From Diabrotica undecimpunctata (lineage: Eukaryota; Arthropoda; Insecta; Coleoptera; Chrysomelidae), in the NCBI RefSeq assembly GCF_040954645.1, contig NC_092806.1, forward strand, positions 117,596,458 to 117,660,457: a stretch of DNA of 64,000 nt, written 5' to 3'. Under the pieces are notes generated by a model. The model saw only the letters and a program-made list of their open reading frames with translations. It searched no databases and was not told the origin of the DNA. Numbering within the stretch: the first letter of the stretch is position 1; every line of letters begins with the position of its first letter. Shown one piece after another: positions 1 through 9,741 of the stretch. A program made the translations under genes and the position numbers.

Positions 1-2
1 TA

Positions 3-1256
3 GATGTCTCAGCGTCGAATATATGTAGACGATTGAGAAGAGAAAATATAACTTATAACAAAATAGTAACGAGGCCAATGGACACATTTAAAAAAGTTAG
101 GGCCAAATTCTACCCATGGCCTCCTTTTACTATGTACAACGGTATTTCTTTTAACTTAAAAAAGCCGGGAATAGAGATAAGGCTAATAGAGACATTAGCT
201 CAAACATTTAAACTTACTGTGGAGTATTATGTAATTGACCCAAGATATCCTAGCGGAGAAATTTTCGACAATGGGACTCTAACAAAGGAGTTTAAAGAGT
301 TATCGGATAACAAATTCGATATAATATTTGGTGGATATGTATTAACCTACGAAAGAATATTGTACTTCAGTCCTAGTATTTCCTATTACTATGATGAATT
401 ACAATGGTGCGTCCCAAGCACAAAACTTTACGAAGATAACATATACATTCAAAACATGGTAATCTTGCTTGGCTTACTAATATTATTAGTGTTAATAGTT
501 TTCATTTGGTATGCTAACAGAAGCGAAGAACCCAAATTAAGATTTGACTCATCTATCGATGGTATCGTTTTAAAAGCATTTGCCATTTGTTTGCAGGTTA
601 CGATTACGCGCTTGCCAAAATCTAACAGGTTAAGATACTTTGTGGGTTTATTAATTATTTTTTCATTTTTCTGCAATACCATGTTTACCACGAAAATAAC
701 AAGTTTCTTTATAAGAAGGGAACCATGCCAGATGTATGATTCAATGCCTAAAATATATAAACATAATTTAACAACTTATTTTGTTACAAATTCTTTAAAA
801 TATTTCAGCAGTGACTTCATTGAGGCTATATCGAGAGATGAGATAGTAAAGAGGAAAATTGATTGTCACGATGCACTAAAATGTTTAAAATTTATTCCAG
901 AAAGAGGTTCCGCTTTTTTGACTACGAAAAGTAATACTGAGTATTTGCTAAATATTAAAGAAGTTAATAAAAAATCCATTTATTGCTTTCATTATTCATA
1001 TGGAAACTCCGTGTCTTTGATTATGAGGAAAGGTTTTGTATATATTAATGAATTTAATACGATTATTCACCAATTGTTATCTACAGGAGTATTTCAGAAA
1101 TGGAAACAAGAAATTTTTTCCGTTAACAATAAAGGTGAAAACGAACTTGACGTTGAAGCACTGAAACTCCAAGATATTATTATAATATTTTATATACTAA
1201 TATTTGGTTGCATTTGTTCAATTCTAGTATGTCTTTGTGAAATTTATACGATTTAG
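3..1256 (+). CDS. Divergent ionotropic receptor (IR), copy 1, 5' end outside window
   Basis: This is the C-terminal two thirds of a chemosensory ionotropic receptor, a variant glutamate-receptor channel of insect sensory neurons. The reading frame is open from base 3, so the gene starts upstream of the window; a TTG near base 33 is not a credible start. Visible parts are the S1 ligand-binding lobe (KFYPWPPF, then FDIIFGGY), the IR-type WCVPS motif before the first membrane helix (about 460-520), a pore region, a second helix (YFVGLLIIFSFF), the S2 lobe, and a last helix (IIIIFYILIFGCICSIL). It aligns over its whole length with the two complete copies at 28299 and 39181 and has no internal stop. 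Divergent IRs are often intronless, as here. The ligand cannot be told from sequence. Confidence 0.88.
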   Translation, partial: DVSASNICRRLRRENITYNKIVTRPMDTFKKVRAKFYPWPPFTMYNGISFNLKKPGIEIRLIETLAQTFKLTVEYYVIDPRYPSGEIFDNGTLTKEFKELSDNKFDIIFGGYVLTYERILYFSPSISYYYDELQWCVPSTKLYEDNIYIQNMVILLGLLILLVLIVFIWYANRSEEPKLRFDSSIDGIVLKAFAICLQVTITRLPKSNRLRYFVGLLIIFSFFCNTMFTTKITSFFIRREPCQMYDSMPKIYKHNLTTYFVTNSLKYFSSDFIEAISRDEIVKRKIDCHDALKCLKFIPERGSAFLTTKSNTEYLLNIKEVNKKSIYCFHYSYGNSVSLIMRKGFVYINEFNTIIHQLLSTGVFQKWKQEIFSVNNKGENELDVEALKLQDIIIIFYILIFGCICSILVCLCEIYTI

Positions 1257-1554
1257 AACGAACGTAATTATGCTTATAAAGTTGGTTTAGTAATCAAGTA
1301 AGGTATGTGCAGGTAATATTGCCACCTTAAGAACATTTGTGGGTTTTCTAAATATATATTTGTTTTATTATATTTCAAAGATTGATAAAAGTACGATAAG
1401 TATTTATGACGTAATTAAAAAAATACTTCTATTAGTCATATTACCAACATGGTGTCGGCAATTTGGCCACTCTACAATAAGTAAATTTTTATCTCTAACT
1501 ATGAAACTTAACACATAAAACAATAAAATAGTTTCAGAATGTTTAACAGTTTTA
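1257..1554. other. 3' flank of IR copy 1, no gene seen
   Basis: This AT-rich stretch follows the stop codon of the first receptor. Its first 50 bases or so resemble the sequence after the stop of the copy at 28299 (shared CATAAAGTTG-like words), which supports tandem duplication. No other coding signal is seen. Confidence 0.5.
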
Positions 1555-3341
1555 TTAAATGTTAAGCAAATACAGTACAAAAACTTAATATTATCTTATT
1601 TTCACAATCAGGACATAAGAATGTATCAATTTTGTCTTTGGCTGTGAGACCCATGCACTCTTCGTGGACATAAGTGCTACATACGCTACATAGTCTCATA
1701 TCTACTATTATGTCTTCCTTGCATAATTTGCAGAACCAAGATTCTTGTTTTTTTTTGTTCCCTTTTTCTTATCAGGCAAAGACTTCAATTTTTCTGTTGA
1801 ATTGGGTAATTTTCGTAGCATTGACGAGACTTTTTTACCACCTGTAGAATACGTGTTGGCTTCAATATTTCCTGAATCGCTTATTCTAATGCAGCTACCG
1901 AATAAATATTTAGTAACTACATGAGTTCGACTATTGATAGCTAGTTTTCTTGGATTTTTGTTATTGTTCTTGATTGCTGCATTTTCAGGAGTTTCGAGCA
2001 TACTTCTGAATGAAGTATTGTGGATGTCTCTGTGGATGAATGAAGGAATCACTCTGATCGTCTTCTGAATCAATAACTTCAGAGGATCGGTCCAAGTTGC
2101 TACTATCAGTGTCTAGAAAGGGTTTTTCGGGCGATTTTTCGGTTGAATACCCAAAGTGAAGGGGGCGACAAGAGTTGCTATTATCAGTGTCCAGACATAC
2201 TTCTTTTGAGCTATTTTTCGATTGTAATGCGAAAGTAGAATGACAACGGTAATCTTTTTGTTGCATGTCTGAAGTTGATGAGATACAATCTTCTGCTTTA
2301 TACCAACGTTAGTTTCTGACAATGGCATATTCTCTTTATCTTTCTGATGTTGGTACGTGATAGTACTAGGAGCAAACGCTATCTCTGGGATAGCTTCTGG
2401 GTTGAATGGATAAATTCTTGTTGAAGAAAACCCCGATTTTATATTAAATGATGTCATTGTTTTGTCCTAAACAGTCTAAAAAATTACCCCAAATCTCTGT
2501 TTAGTAATAACACGATCCCTATGGATAGAAAAATATTTCATAACTTCATCATTCCAGTAATATTTAAAAGCTCTAAATACAGCTTTGTCCATTGGTTGGA
2601 GCTCGTGAGTAGTATTACTAGGTAAACAGTATAAAGTGATTTCGTATCTTTTGGCAGTTTCTACAATAATGTGATCCAAGTGACATCTTGCACCATCAAA
2701 TATGATAATGCACGGACCAGCAGTCTTAAATTTTGCAAAGTGTTAAAGCCAAACTAAAAAAGTTTTAATATTGATGCTGCCTTTTGCAGTCATTTGAACA
2801 ACAGCACCTGGAGGTAATGAGTCAACCCATTCTAGCTTACTACTTTTACCCTTAAAAAGCACCATTGTGATACATGTATTCTTCATGCGCCATTTTGTGC
2901 CAAAACTTTTTTGTTTTGTCCTGAAAGGTTTGTTGCCAAACCTTTCTCGTCTATATTATATATCCTTTCGGGTTTATCGATTATGTACATTTCTCTTAAA
3001 ATACCTTCCAGCTTAGTAAACTGATCTTTTACAATAAATTTATTAAGCCTTTCTGCCCTAGCCGGTTTTAGGTTTTGTGCTTTCCTAGACCTGATTTAAG
3101 GATTTCGCTTCATATAACCACGTAGCCAATAACGACCAGCTATTCCTTTTCTTTCTTGAAAAAGATTTGGGATTTTATTGAGTTTTGTATACCGATATAC
3201 ACACTTACAAAGTACCCTTTCAGTAAGTGGATATTCAATTTGCGATGGACGGATAATACGTTGAACTAATTCTGCTTCTTGAACAAAAGAAATCATATCA
3301 ATACAGCAAGCAAAATATTTATTGTAGAGTAATATGGCCAC
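1555..3341 (-). mobile_element. Degenerate pogo-like DDE transposon with C-terminal zinc finger (copy A)
   Basis: Minus-strand remains of a pogo/Tigger-like transposase, the cut-and-paste enzyme of a Tc1/mariner-superfamily transposon. In transcription order they are: a CENP-B-type helix-turn-helix segment (GRYWLRGYMKRNP, about 3105); a DDE core with IIIFDGARCHLD (about 2690) and LQPMDKAVFRAFKYYW (about 2590), which hold the second and third acidic residues; the family motif IYPFNPEAIPE (about 2410); and a C-terminal Cys/His finger (WFCKLC, CSVCSTYVHEEC, CPDC; about 1600-1740). Frameshifts separate these pieces, so no single frame survives and the copy is dead. It resembles the plus-strand copy at 33960-35120, which has the same IFDGASSHLD and WYCFLC motifs. 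Terminal repeats were not found. Confidence 0.8.
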
Positions 3342-3403
3342 AGGAAAATAAATATGGTCATGGCCATATAACTCTACTTTTCACCTGGCCATATTACTCA
3401 ACA
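3325..3403. repeat. Short hairpin built on GAGTAATATGGCCA
   Basis: The left arm GAGTAATATGGCCA (from about 3328) is matched in inverse by TGGCCATATTACTC (about 3387-3400), with a further palindromic core (TATGGTCATGGCCATA) between them. The same TGGCCATATTAC word recurs near 3728. It lies just upstream of the pogo-like copy A and may be a degraded terminal repeat, which I cannot prove. Confidence 0.55.
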
Positions 3404-3782
3404 CTGTATTTTGATATTTGTCTAAGAAAAATTTAATAAATCAAATATTATACACTAAAATAAGAACATGTACACGATTATTAAGGTCTACGAAACATGT
3501 AAGTACAATTAATATAATAAAAACTTACCTATTAAACGAGTTATGATTTTTTTTTTAAATATGGAATTAATAACCAGCTTCTACAATGGCGACTGACGTA
3601 TAGTGAATGTGGGACCATCTGTTTAACAATTTCGAAACTAAATTTGTATTACTATGCTAGTATCAAGATTTCTATTGTTTAAACATAAAAATAGGAAATT
3701 TGTTAGGTGCCCTTATTACCGTAGGTACATGGCCATATTACGTACACCTACTTTACATACATTTTGACATAAATAAACTATA
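3404..3782. other. AT-rich stretch, no gene seen
   Basis: Between the hairpin and the TA microsatellite I see no coding motif. A TGGCCATATTAC word near 3728 repeats the hairpin motif. Confidence 0.4.
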
Positions 3783-3858
<76 letters not shown>

Positions 3859-3869
3859 GTATATATATA

Positions 3870-3909
<40 letters not shown>
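3783..3909. repeat. (TA)n microsatellite
   Basis: About 127 bp of nearly pure TA dinucleotides with a few TG or TT interruptions. Apparent reading frames here (Tyr-Ile repeats on both strands) are artefacts of the repeat. Confidence 0.97.
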
Positions 3910-3910
<1 letters not shown>

Positions 3911-4256
3911 ATTCAAAATTTCAAAATTCTTGAGGTTTAGGTCAAAAGACTTAGTGATTAAAACACCACTGTACACATATATTTGTAGGTACTTTATTAA
4001 AAGATCGAGCTTTCGAAACTGTTTTTTTTTTATCAAGACAACTGAAATATGTTTGAATTAGTTTCATGTCATTATAATCGTAGAAGTACTTATTAAATTA
4101 GACTACTAACTTAGTAAAACGTATTGCACTAAACCGCACTACTGCGTCAAATATGGTGGTTAACATGATACAAAGTCTTGATATTGAAACATTCCGACTA
4201 AGTGTGTAGTATGCAAATAAGATCACTCTGTTAACTATAAGGGCTGTGTAGTCTAC
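3910..4256. other. Intergenic, no gene seen
   Basis: No coding, repeat or terminal-inverted-repeat signal was recognised between the TA microsatellite and the LINE fragment that follows. Confidence 0.4.
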
Positions 4257-5150
4257 ATGGAACTAATAGAAAAAAGAAGAGGAAACCAACAGATCCAAAG
4301 AACAACATTCAACAGCCCACATGTACGTAATGAAACAAATGAGCTATACACCACTCTGCAAAACCATCAAAAGACATATGCAAACTTGACAGCACATCAA
4401 ACCAACCACGAACCAGAACCTAAAACTAATACAGAACAACAACTAATGACATTCCTTAACGAGCTCAAAAATATGTTCTCGCAACTGGTAAGTTCAAATA
4501 GAATGAGATTAAACTTACTAACATAATTACTTTCGTAAACCTGGATAAAATAGTTGTACTGCTTATTTCAGAAACCCACTTTGCCGATCTAACTACGTTC
4601 AATATTCCACTCTATACCACATACAGCACACCTCACCCGATGGTACAGCTCATTGTGGCTCGACAGTAATCATCGGCAGGTGCATATCACATCATGAATA
4701 ATTTTCAACAGAAAAAATTCAAGCAGCAATCGTTCAAGTGAATGCAATGCCATGGCACTTTAACATATCTGAAATCTACAGCCCACCTCGTCATGCGGTC
4801 TCCACAGATGAATACAAAGCTTTATTCCAATTGCTTGACAGTAAATTCGAAGCCGGAGAGACTAAAATGCGAAACACATACACAGTGCTTAAGACTCACA
4901 ACAACAGAAGGTCGTAATATTTTAAAAGCAATGATCAAGAACAACTATGATTGCCACACCAGCAGAATCCCTACATACTGGCCGAGTGACCCCTGAAAAC
5001 TTTCAGATCTACTGGGCTACTACATAATCAAAGGAGTATCCAGAAACAACTGTCTAATAGAATCCAGCTATGATCTCTCATCAGATCATACACCGGTTAT
5101 TATGAGCAAGAGTAGGTACCACAGTTATAAATAACCCACCCCCTCCTCGA
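4257..5150 (+). mobile_element. Degenerate LINE endonuclease-region fragment
   Basis: Non-LTR retrotransposon remnant covering the junction of ORF1 and the apurinic-like endonuclease of ORF2. The frame changes several times, but these pieces are readable: LLISETHF near 4560, an IYSPPRHAVSTDEYKALF segment (about 4775-4835), the KHTQ/TTEGRN region (about 4870-4920), NNYDCHTSRIPTYWPSDP (about 4942-4996), and SSYDLSSDHTPVIM (about 5060-5105), which holds the C-terminal endonuclease SDH motif. The reverse transcriptase is absent. The order is that of jockey-type endonucleases. It is a pseudogene fragment with no intact product. Confidence 0.72.
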
Positions 5151-5544
5151 CCCACGTTAAAAAAAAATCAACTTTCAATCCTACCTAAGTATTCAAAAGA
5201 CATTATAAAAAATATTTAACTTCTACATTGAATTAAACTGACATGACACGACAGAGTTGCCAACTGACAGATATACTTTATCGACTGACTAAAGTGAGGC
5301 ATAGAAATAGACAGGAGGAGTGTGACGTCACAACTGTCAATTACTTTCCAAACAAAAGTTGAAATGCCCAATCTCAAGACTTTTTAATTTCTATAAAGTT
5401 AACATTTTGCTTCCTCTGCTGCTTTTTCTTTTAAGTATAGTGTTTTTACGATAATACCATCATAATTCAGTGTTCTATTTCTATAGTTTAAAAGTTTAAA
5501 TTAAAGACATTCTAAAATTTGACTAAATAAAACTAGGGGCGACT
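5151..5544. other. Spacer, no gene seen
   Basis: An AT-rich run between the LINE remnant and the pogo-like element. It may include the transposon's 5' untranslated and terminal region, but no inverted repeat partner was recognised. Confidence 0.4.
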
Positions 5545-5841
5545 AAATTAAGTAATTTTGAAAAAGCTCTCAATGGTGAATTGTCCATACGGGTAGCTCC
5601 TCGCTGTTATAATGTGTCTAAAACAACACTTATTAGGCACATGACTAAACATAAAAATTTAGAAGGCACAAGTTTTTACAATTGAAGAAGAAAATAGTTT
5701 GAAAGATTATTTAATAACAGCAGCACGCTTTCACTATGGCTTGACAAGAATGGAGGTTCGTTGTTTTGCTTACCAATTCGCTCTTGCAAATGATAAAAAG
5801 TTTCCATCATCATGGGAGTAAAATGAGAAAGCCGGTAAAGG

Positions 5842-6618
5842 ATGGCTAAGATATTTCCCAAGGCGTTACACAGTAGAATTATCACTTCCAAAAAACCAGA
5901 GCCTACAAGCCTAGCAAGATCCAGCTCGTTTAATAAAGCCAATGTCAGCTCATTTTTTACAAATTACAAGAAAGCTCTGTCTCGAAATAAATTTTCTCCA
6001 CACAAAATTTGGAACTGTGATGAATCTGGTTTTACAACCGTCCATGTCCCTCCTAAAATAATTGGTCCAAAAGGCATAAAACATTTTGGACAGATAACAA
6101 GTGGAGAAAGAGGACAGAATATTACTGTAATTGCGGCAGTAAATGCCTCTGGTACTCATATTCCATCTATGATGGTGTTTCCTAGAGTACATTTCAAATC
6201 CCATATGTTGAAAGAAGCTCCTGTAGGCACAGTTGGAGGTGCCAATTCATCTGGCTGGTCTAATGAGTCACTTTTTTTGCAGTTGCTGAAGCATTTTAAA
6301 TGTCATGTACAACCATCTATTGAAGGCCCAGTTATTTTACTTCTTGACAACCATGATAGTCACGTTAATATACCAGTGATTCAGTTTTGTCCAAAAAATA
6401 GCATAACATTGGTTACTTTCCATCCTGACACAAGCCACAAGCTTCAGCCTCTCGATAGAACTGTCTTTGGGCCATTGAAAACGTATTACAATACAGCTTG
6501 TAGTGAATGGGTGCTTATGCATCCAGGGCAGCCTGTAAGTATCTACGACGTTGCAGAGTTAATAGGGAAAGCATTTCCAAAAGCTTTTTGTCCATCGAAT
6601 ATTCTTAAACGATTTTAA
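5842..6618 (+). pseudogene. DDE transposase core of pogo-like copy B
   Basis: A 258-codon open stretch encoding the RNase-H-like catalytic fold of a pogo-family transposase, which cuts and joins transposon ends. The motifs NCDESGF, LLLDNHDSH and PLDRTVFGPLK supply the expected three aspartates. The true protein began upstream near 5570, where stop codons now interrupt the helix-turn-helix domain, so the ATG at 5842 is not the native start. The frame ends 50 to 100 codons before the natural C-terminal tail. It is best read as the longest surviving piece of a dead transposase. Confidence 0.82.
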
Positions 6619-6848
6619 TTATCGGGGCTTTATCCCCTTAATGAAGACATATTCCAAGAACACGAATTTCTCACCTCTTATGTTTCGGATCGTCCACTAG
6701 AAAACAACAACAATGGTGTTAATGCTCAATCTGAAAGTACCTGAAAGGACTTTGATGTTTAATCTAAAACTTCAAATGGTTCATGTGATATTGTAGTCTG
6801 TTCAAGTGTTGCTTTAGCTAATCAGACCGAAAACTGTTGTAGTATTCT

Positions 6849-6983
6849 TCTTCTTCTTCACGTGCCATCTCCGCGACGGAGGTTGGCAATCATCATGGCT
6901 ATTCTGATCTTAGATGCTGCTGCTCTGAATAGTTCAATTGATGTGCATCCGTACCATTCCCTCAAGTTACGCAACCATGAGAA
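6849..6983 (-). mobile_element. 5'-truncated LINE 3' end with 11-bp target duplication
   Basis: A 135-bp insertion inside pogo-like copy B, flanked by an exact 11-bp direct repeat TGTAGTATTCT (6838-6848 and 6984-6994). Read on the minus strand it encodes the last 40 or so residues of a LINE ORF2 (SWLRNLREWYGCTSIELF, then IAMMIANLRRGDGT and stop), followed by an AAG-rich tail that appears as CTTCTTCTTCTT on the plus strand. The same family contributes the fragment at 30466-31130. Target-primed reverse transcription with extreme 5' truncation explains it. Confidence 0.9.
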
Positions 6984-7690
6984 TGTAGTATTCTAAATAA
7001 CCGAAACCCAATTAATTCTCCTTCGACATCTGTTGCTGTTACTCCAGAAATGCTACGTCCATTTCCTAAAGTACCTCCTCGAAAAAAGGTCAGTGGAGGA
7101 AGACTAGGGAAATCTCGCATATTGACAGACACTCCCGAAAAATATGAAATATCACAGTTAAAAAAAAGTAAAACCAACTACTCTTAAAAATACTAAAAGG
7201 TAAGTTTTTGGAGATTCTACGCAAAAGAGTTTATCAAAAAAAAGAAAAACTTTTACTTCTAAGGCCACCAAGAAGGAATTATCATCAAGTTCAGAATCCG
7301 AAAATGAAAACTTATCCCTTCGCAGTGAAAGCAGTGACGAAGAAAATTGGAAGAAGCATATTTAAATAAAGGAAGAAGCAACACTGCTGGAGAACAAGTT
7401 TGGAAATGCTGATTTAAAAGCTGGCGACTTTGTATTGGTGAAAGTTCAGATAAAAAAAGGTTCCGTTATTATTTAGCTGAAATAATACGTTGTGACGACG
7501 AAAACGAACTAAAATATTTACGTCGGTATAAAAACACCGATAAGTTTTTCAATGATGCAACTACAAGCTTTAATTTTCTCGAAGAAGATGTAAGTGCAAA
7601 ATTACCCCCTTCAATTTAAGTTAGTGGAACAGCTCGTCAAGCTCAAATGTTGAGATTTGGAATAAGTTTTGGACAATATGACGTTGAATG

Positions 7691-8409
7691 ACCAAAAATA
7701 TGTTTAATTTTGCTTTTTTTCTTTATAAAAATAATTTTAAGAGTTTCGGTTGAATAAAATTTAGATCTGAAAGAAGCAGTTTTTTTATGCTTGTCAAAAA
7801 TGTTAACCCTATTTACTATTTTCATTTTTATGCATTGTTGTTGTGATATCTTTTTACATCATTTTGGTAACTGAATTAATGTTCCAAGGTACAATACTAG
7901 GAGGTCCAAGGTACAAGACCAGATTGTACCTCGGTCCATTCTACACCAAATTAAAAATGATTAAATTTATGTCTTACACATAAACATATTTCTTTAAACC
8001 TTTTAAATACATTGGTGCTTAAGAAACATATTGCTAATTTGCTATGTTAAATCCCAACTCAATACGTTAAATAGTAAAATATGTAGTTACAAGTCATTAA
8101 AAAAAAGTGGTCCAAGGTACAACACTCTCCCCTATTTATTTTGGTCTTAACAAATTTGCAAATTTTATGCAGTAATTATAACAGTTTATTTATAAATAGT
8201 TAAGTGACAATTACATGAAACACCAGTAAGTGAACACATCATATTAGTTTTCATTAATATAACGTGATCAACCAGTTTTTGGTTGATTTGTAATTTAACA
8301 ATTATCAATAAGATAAGACTCAAGAAACATAATTACAGTTTTATTACCTGTTTGATTACTAGTCAGGTCCGTATTATTTTTAAACACATCTTCCGTGTCA
8401 AAATCAAAA
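7691..8409. other. Intergenic; repeated GTCCAAGGTACAA words
   Basis: No gene is seen. The words CCAAGGTACAA (about 7886), GGTCCAAGGTACAAGACC (about 7903), its inverse TTGTACCTCGGTCC (about 7934) and GGTCCAAGGTACAACAC (about 8109) recur. They could be remnants of terminal repeats of pogo-like copy B, but no matching left end was found near 5.5 kb. Confidence 0.45.
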
Positions 8410-9701
8410 ATGGAACCTAATATTCAGAGTCTCTCTAACATACCACATGTATCGCAATTACAGACAAATACTAATAAAACCTATTCATCAGCAGCTTCTA
8501 CACAATTTCTCTCAAAACATCAAGCAATTGTCTTCAGCGCCTTAGAAAATAAGCGATTTAATTCCTTTGGGTAACCTAATTCATCCCAAAAATATTATAT
8601 TTTCCTCCTGACTATCCAATAATTGGATTTGCATGTACCTTGCAAACAAACAAATCGTGGACGAATCCATGCAAAACCATGGACAAATCGAAATCCAGAA
8701 CAATATTGTCTAAGCTAAAAGACTAATTTCACCAGCGGAACGAACTGTTTTTTCAAACGTATGTCCAACAATACCACACAGTCTGTTAGTTAATTATCTA
8801 CAAAGTATTGGACTTAACATGATCTCTCCTGTCCCTTTTCTAAAATTCAGTTCCACTCTTTCCCAATATAATCATATTTTGAGTTTCAGAAGACAAATAT
8901 ACGTAAGTCCCCATAATATCTCCTTACCCGACTCATTCACCTTGGACTTCGATAATACAACATATCGAATATTGTTATCTCAAGAAACTATGGCCTGCTA
9001 TAACTGCAAAAAGTTTGGACATATCGCCACCCACTGTCCCGATAAACTGGAATCAACAACAAATTTAATTGATTCTAATAACAGTCTACCTACTACTCCT
9101 TTCTCCCTTGATATCATGCCTAAAACAGTAGCAACAACTCTATTAAACGAACAAATTTCCGTCCAAGAAAAATTAGCAAATAATCTGAGCAATCCTAACA
9201 TTGCTAATGGTCAAGGAGAAGTTAATACCATGGAAAGCTGCAAAGTAATTAATATCGATCTTCAGCCGAAACGTAGTATCAATGATGTTCTTACGTCTAG
9301 AATCAAGTCATACAGAAAAATCATTTGCTGTACCTACATCCAAACCTAGAGTCAAGAAGGTTAAAAGCAACGAGGAGCATACATGCATAAAATCAACAAA
9401 ATCGTATGATCTTGAGCCTGCCAAAGATTTTATCCAAAATCATTTATCCACATTTGTTCTCAATTTTGACCAATTAAATCTACTTCTAAGCAATGTTATC
9501 GGCGTGCAAGATCCTTCTAACATAATTCAAGAGTTTACTTCTGACCTCCTGGGATTAGTTCATATGCTAACTAAAGTTCATCCGCAATTAAACGATAGAT
9601 CAACCAAACGTTATATCGCCTTCTTAAGAAAGAAAATCCTCCGACACTTGGGTAACGATATCTCTGAATCTCAAGGCGAGTCATCTCAGGTTAACCCGTA
9701 A
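8410..9701 (+). pseudogene. LINE ORF1 (gag-like, CCHC zinc knuckle), broken
   Basis: ORF1 of the I-like LINE, an RNA-binding protein that packages element RNA. An ATG at 8410 opens a frame of about 54 codons (MEPNIQSLSNIPHV) that stops near 8572. Homology-like text resumes in another frame from 8819, with one zinc knuckle, CYNCKKFGHIATHCPD (about 8997-9044). The frame shifts again near 9330, and a Ser/Lys-rich tail continues to the stop at 9701. At least two frame changes make it non-functional. The gap before ORF2 is about 40 bp, as expected for a bicistronic LINE. Confidence 0.75.
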
Positions 9702-9741
9702 ATTTATATTTTCGTATATAACATAATTCACTAAACTACTG

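Larger units (their letters stand above)
5545..7690 (+). mobile_element. Degenerate pogo-like DDE transposon (copy B)
   Basis: Plus-strand pogo-like transposase. The N-terminal DNA-binding half is broken by stops (NVSKTTLIRHM near 5615, then KAGKGWLRYFPRRYTVELSL near 5830). The catalytic core is open from 5842 to 6618: NCDESGF (first Asp), LLLDNHDSH (second Asp) and LQPLDRTVFGPLKTYY (third Asp). All three carboxylates are present in DDD order. After the stop at 6618 the C-terminal tail continues in other frames (MLRPFPKVPPRKKVSGGR near 7050; GDFVLVKV near 7427; GTARQAQMLRFGISFG near 7627). A LINE fragment with target duplication interrupts the tail at 6849-6983. The copy is not functional, although the core is unusually well kept. 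Confidence 0.85.

Noticed and set aside
3716..4061. Tyr-Ile repeat proteins on both strands
   Set aside because: Products of the (TA)n microsatellite, not genes.
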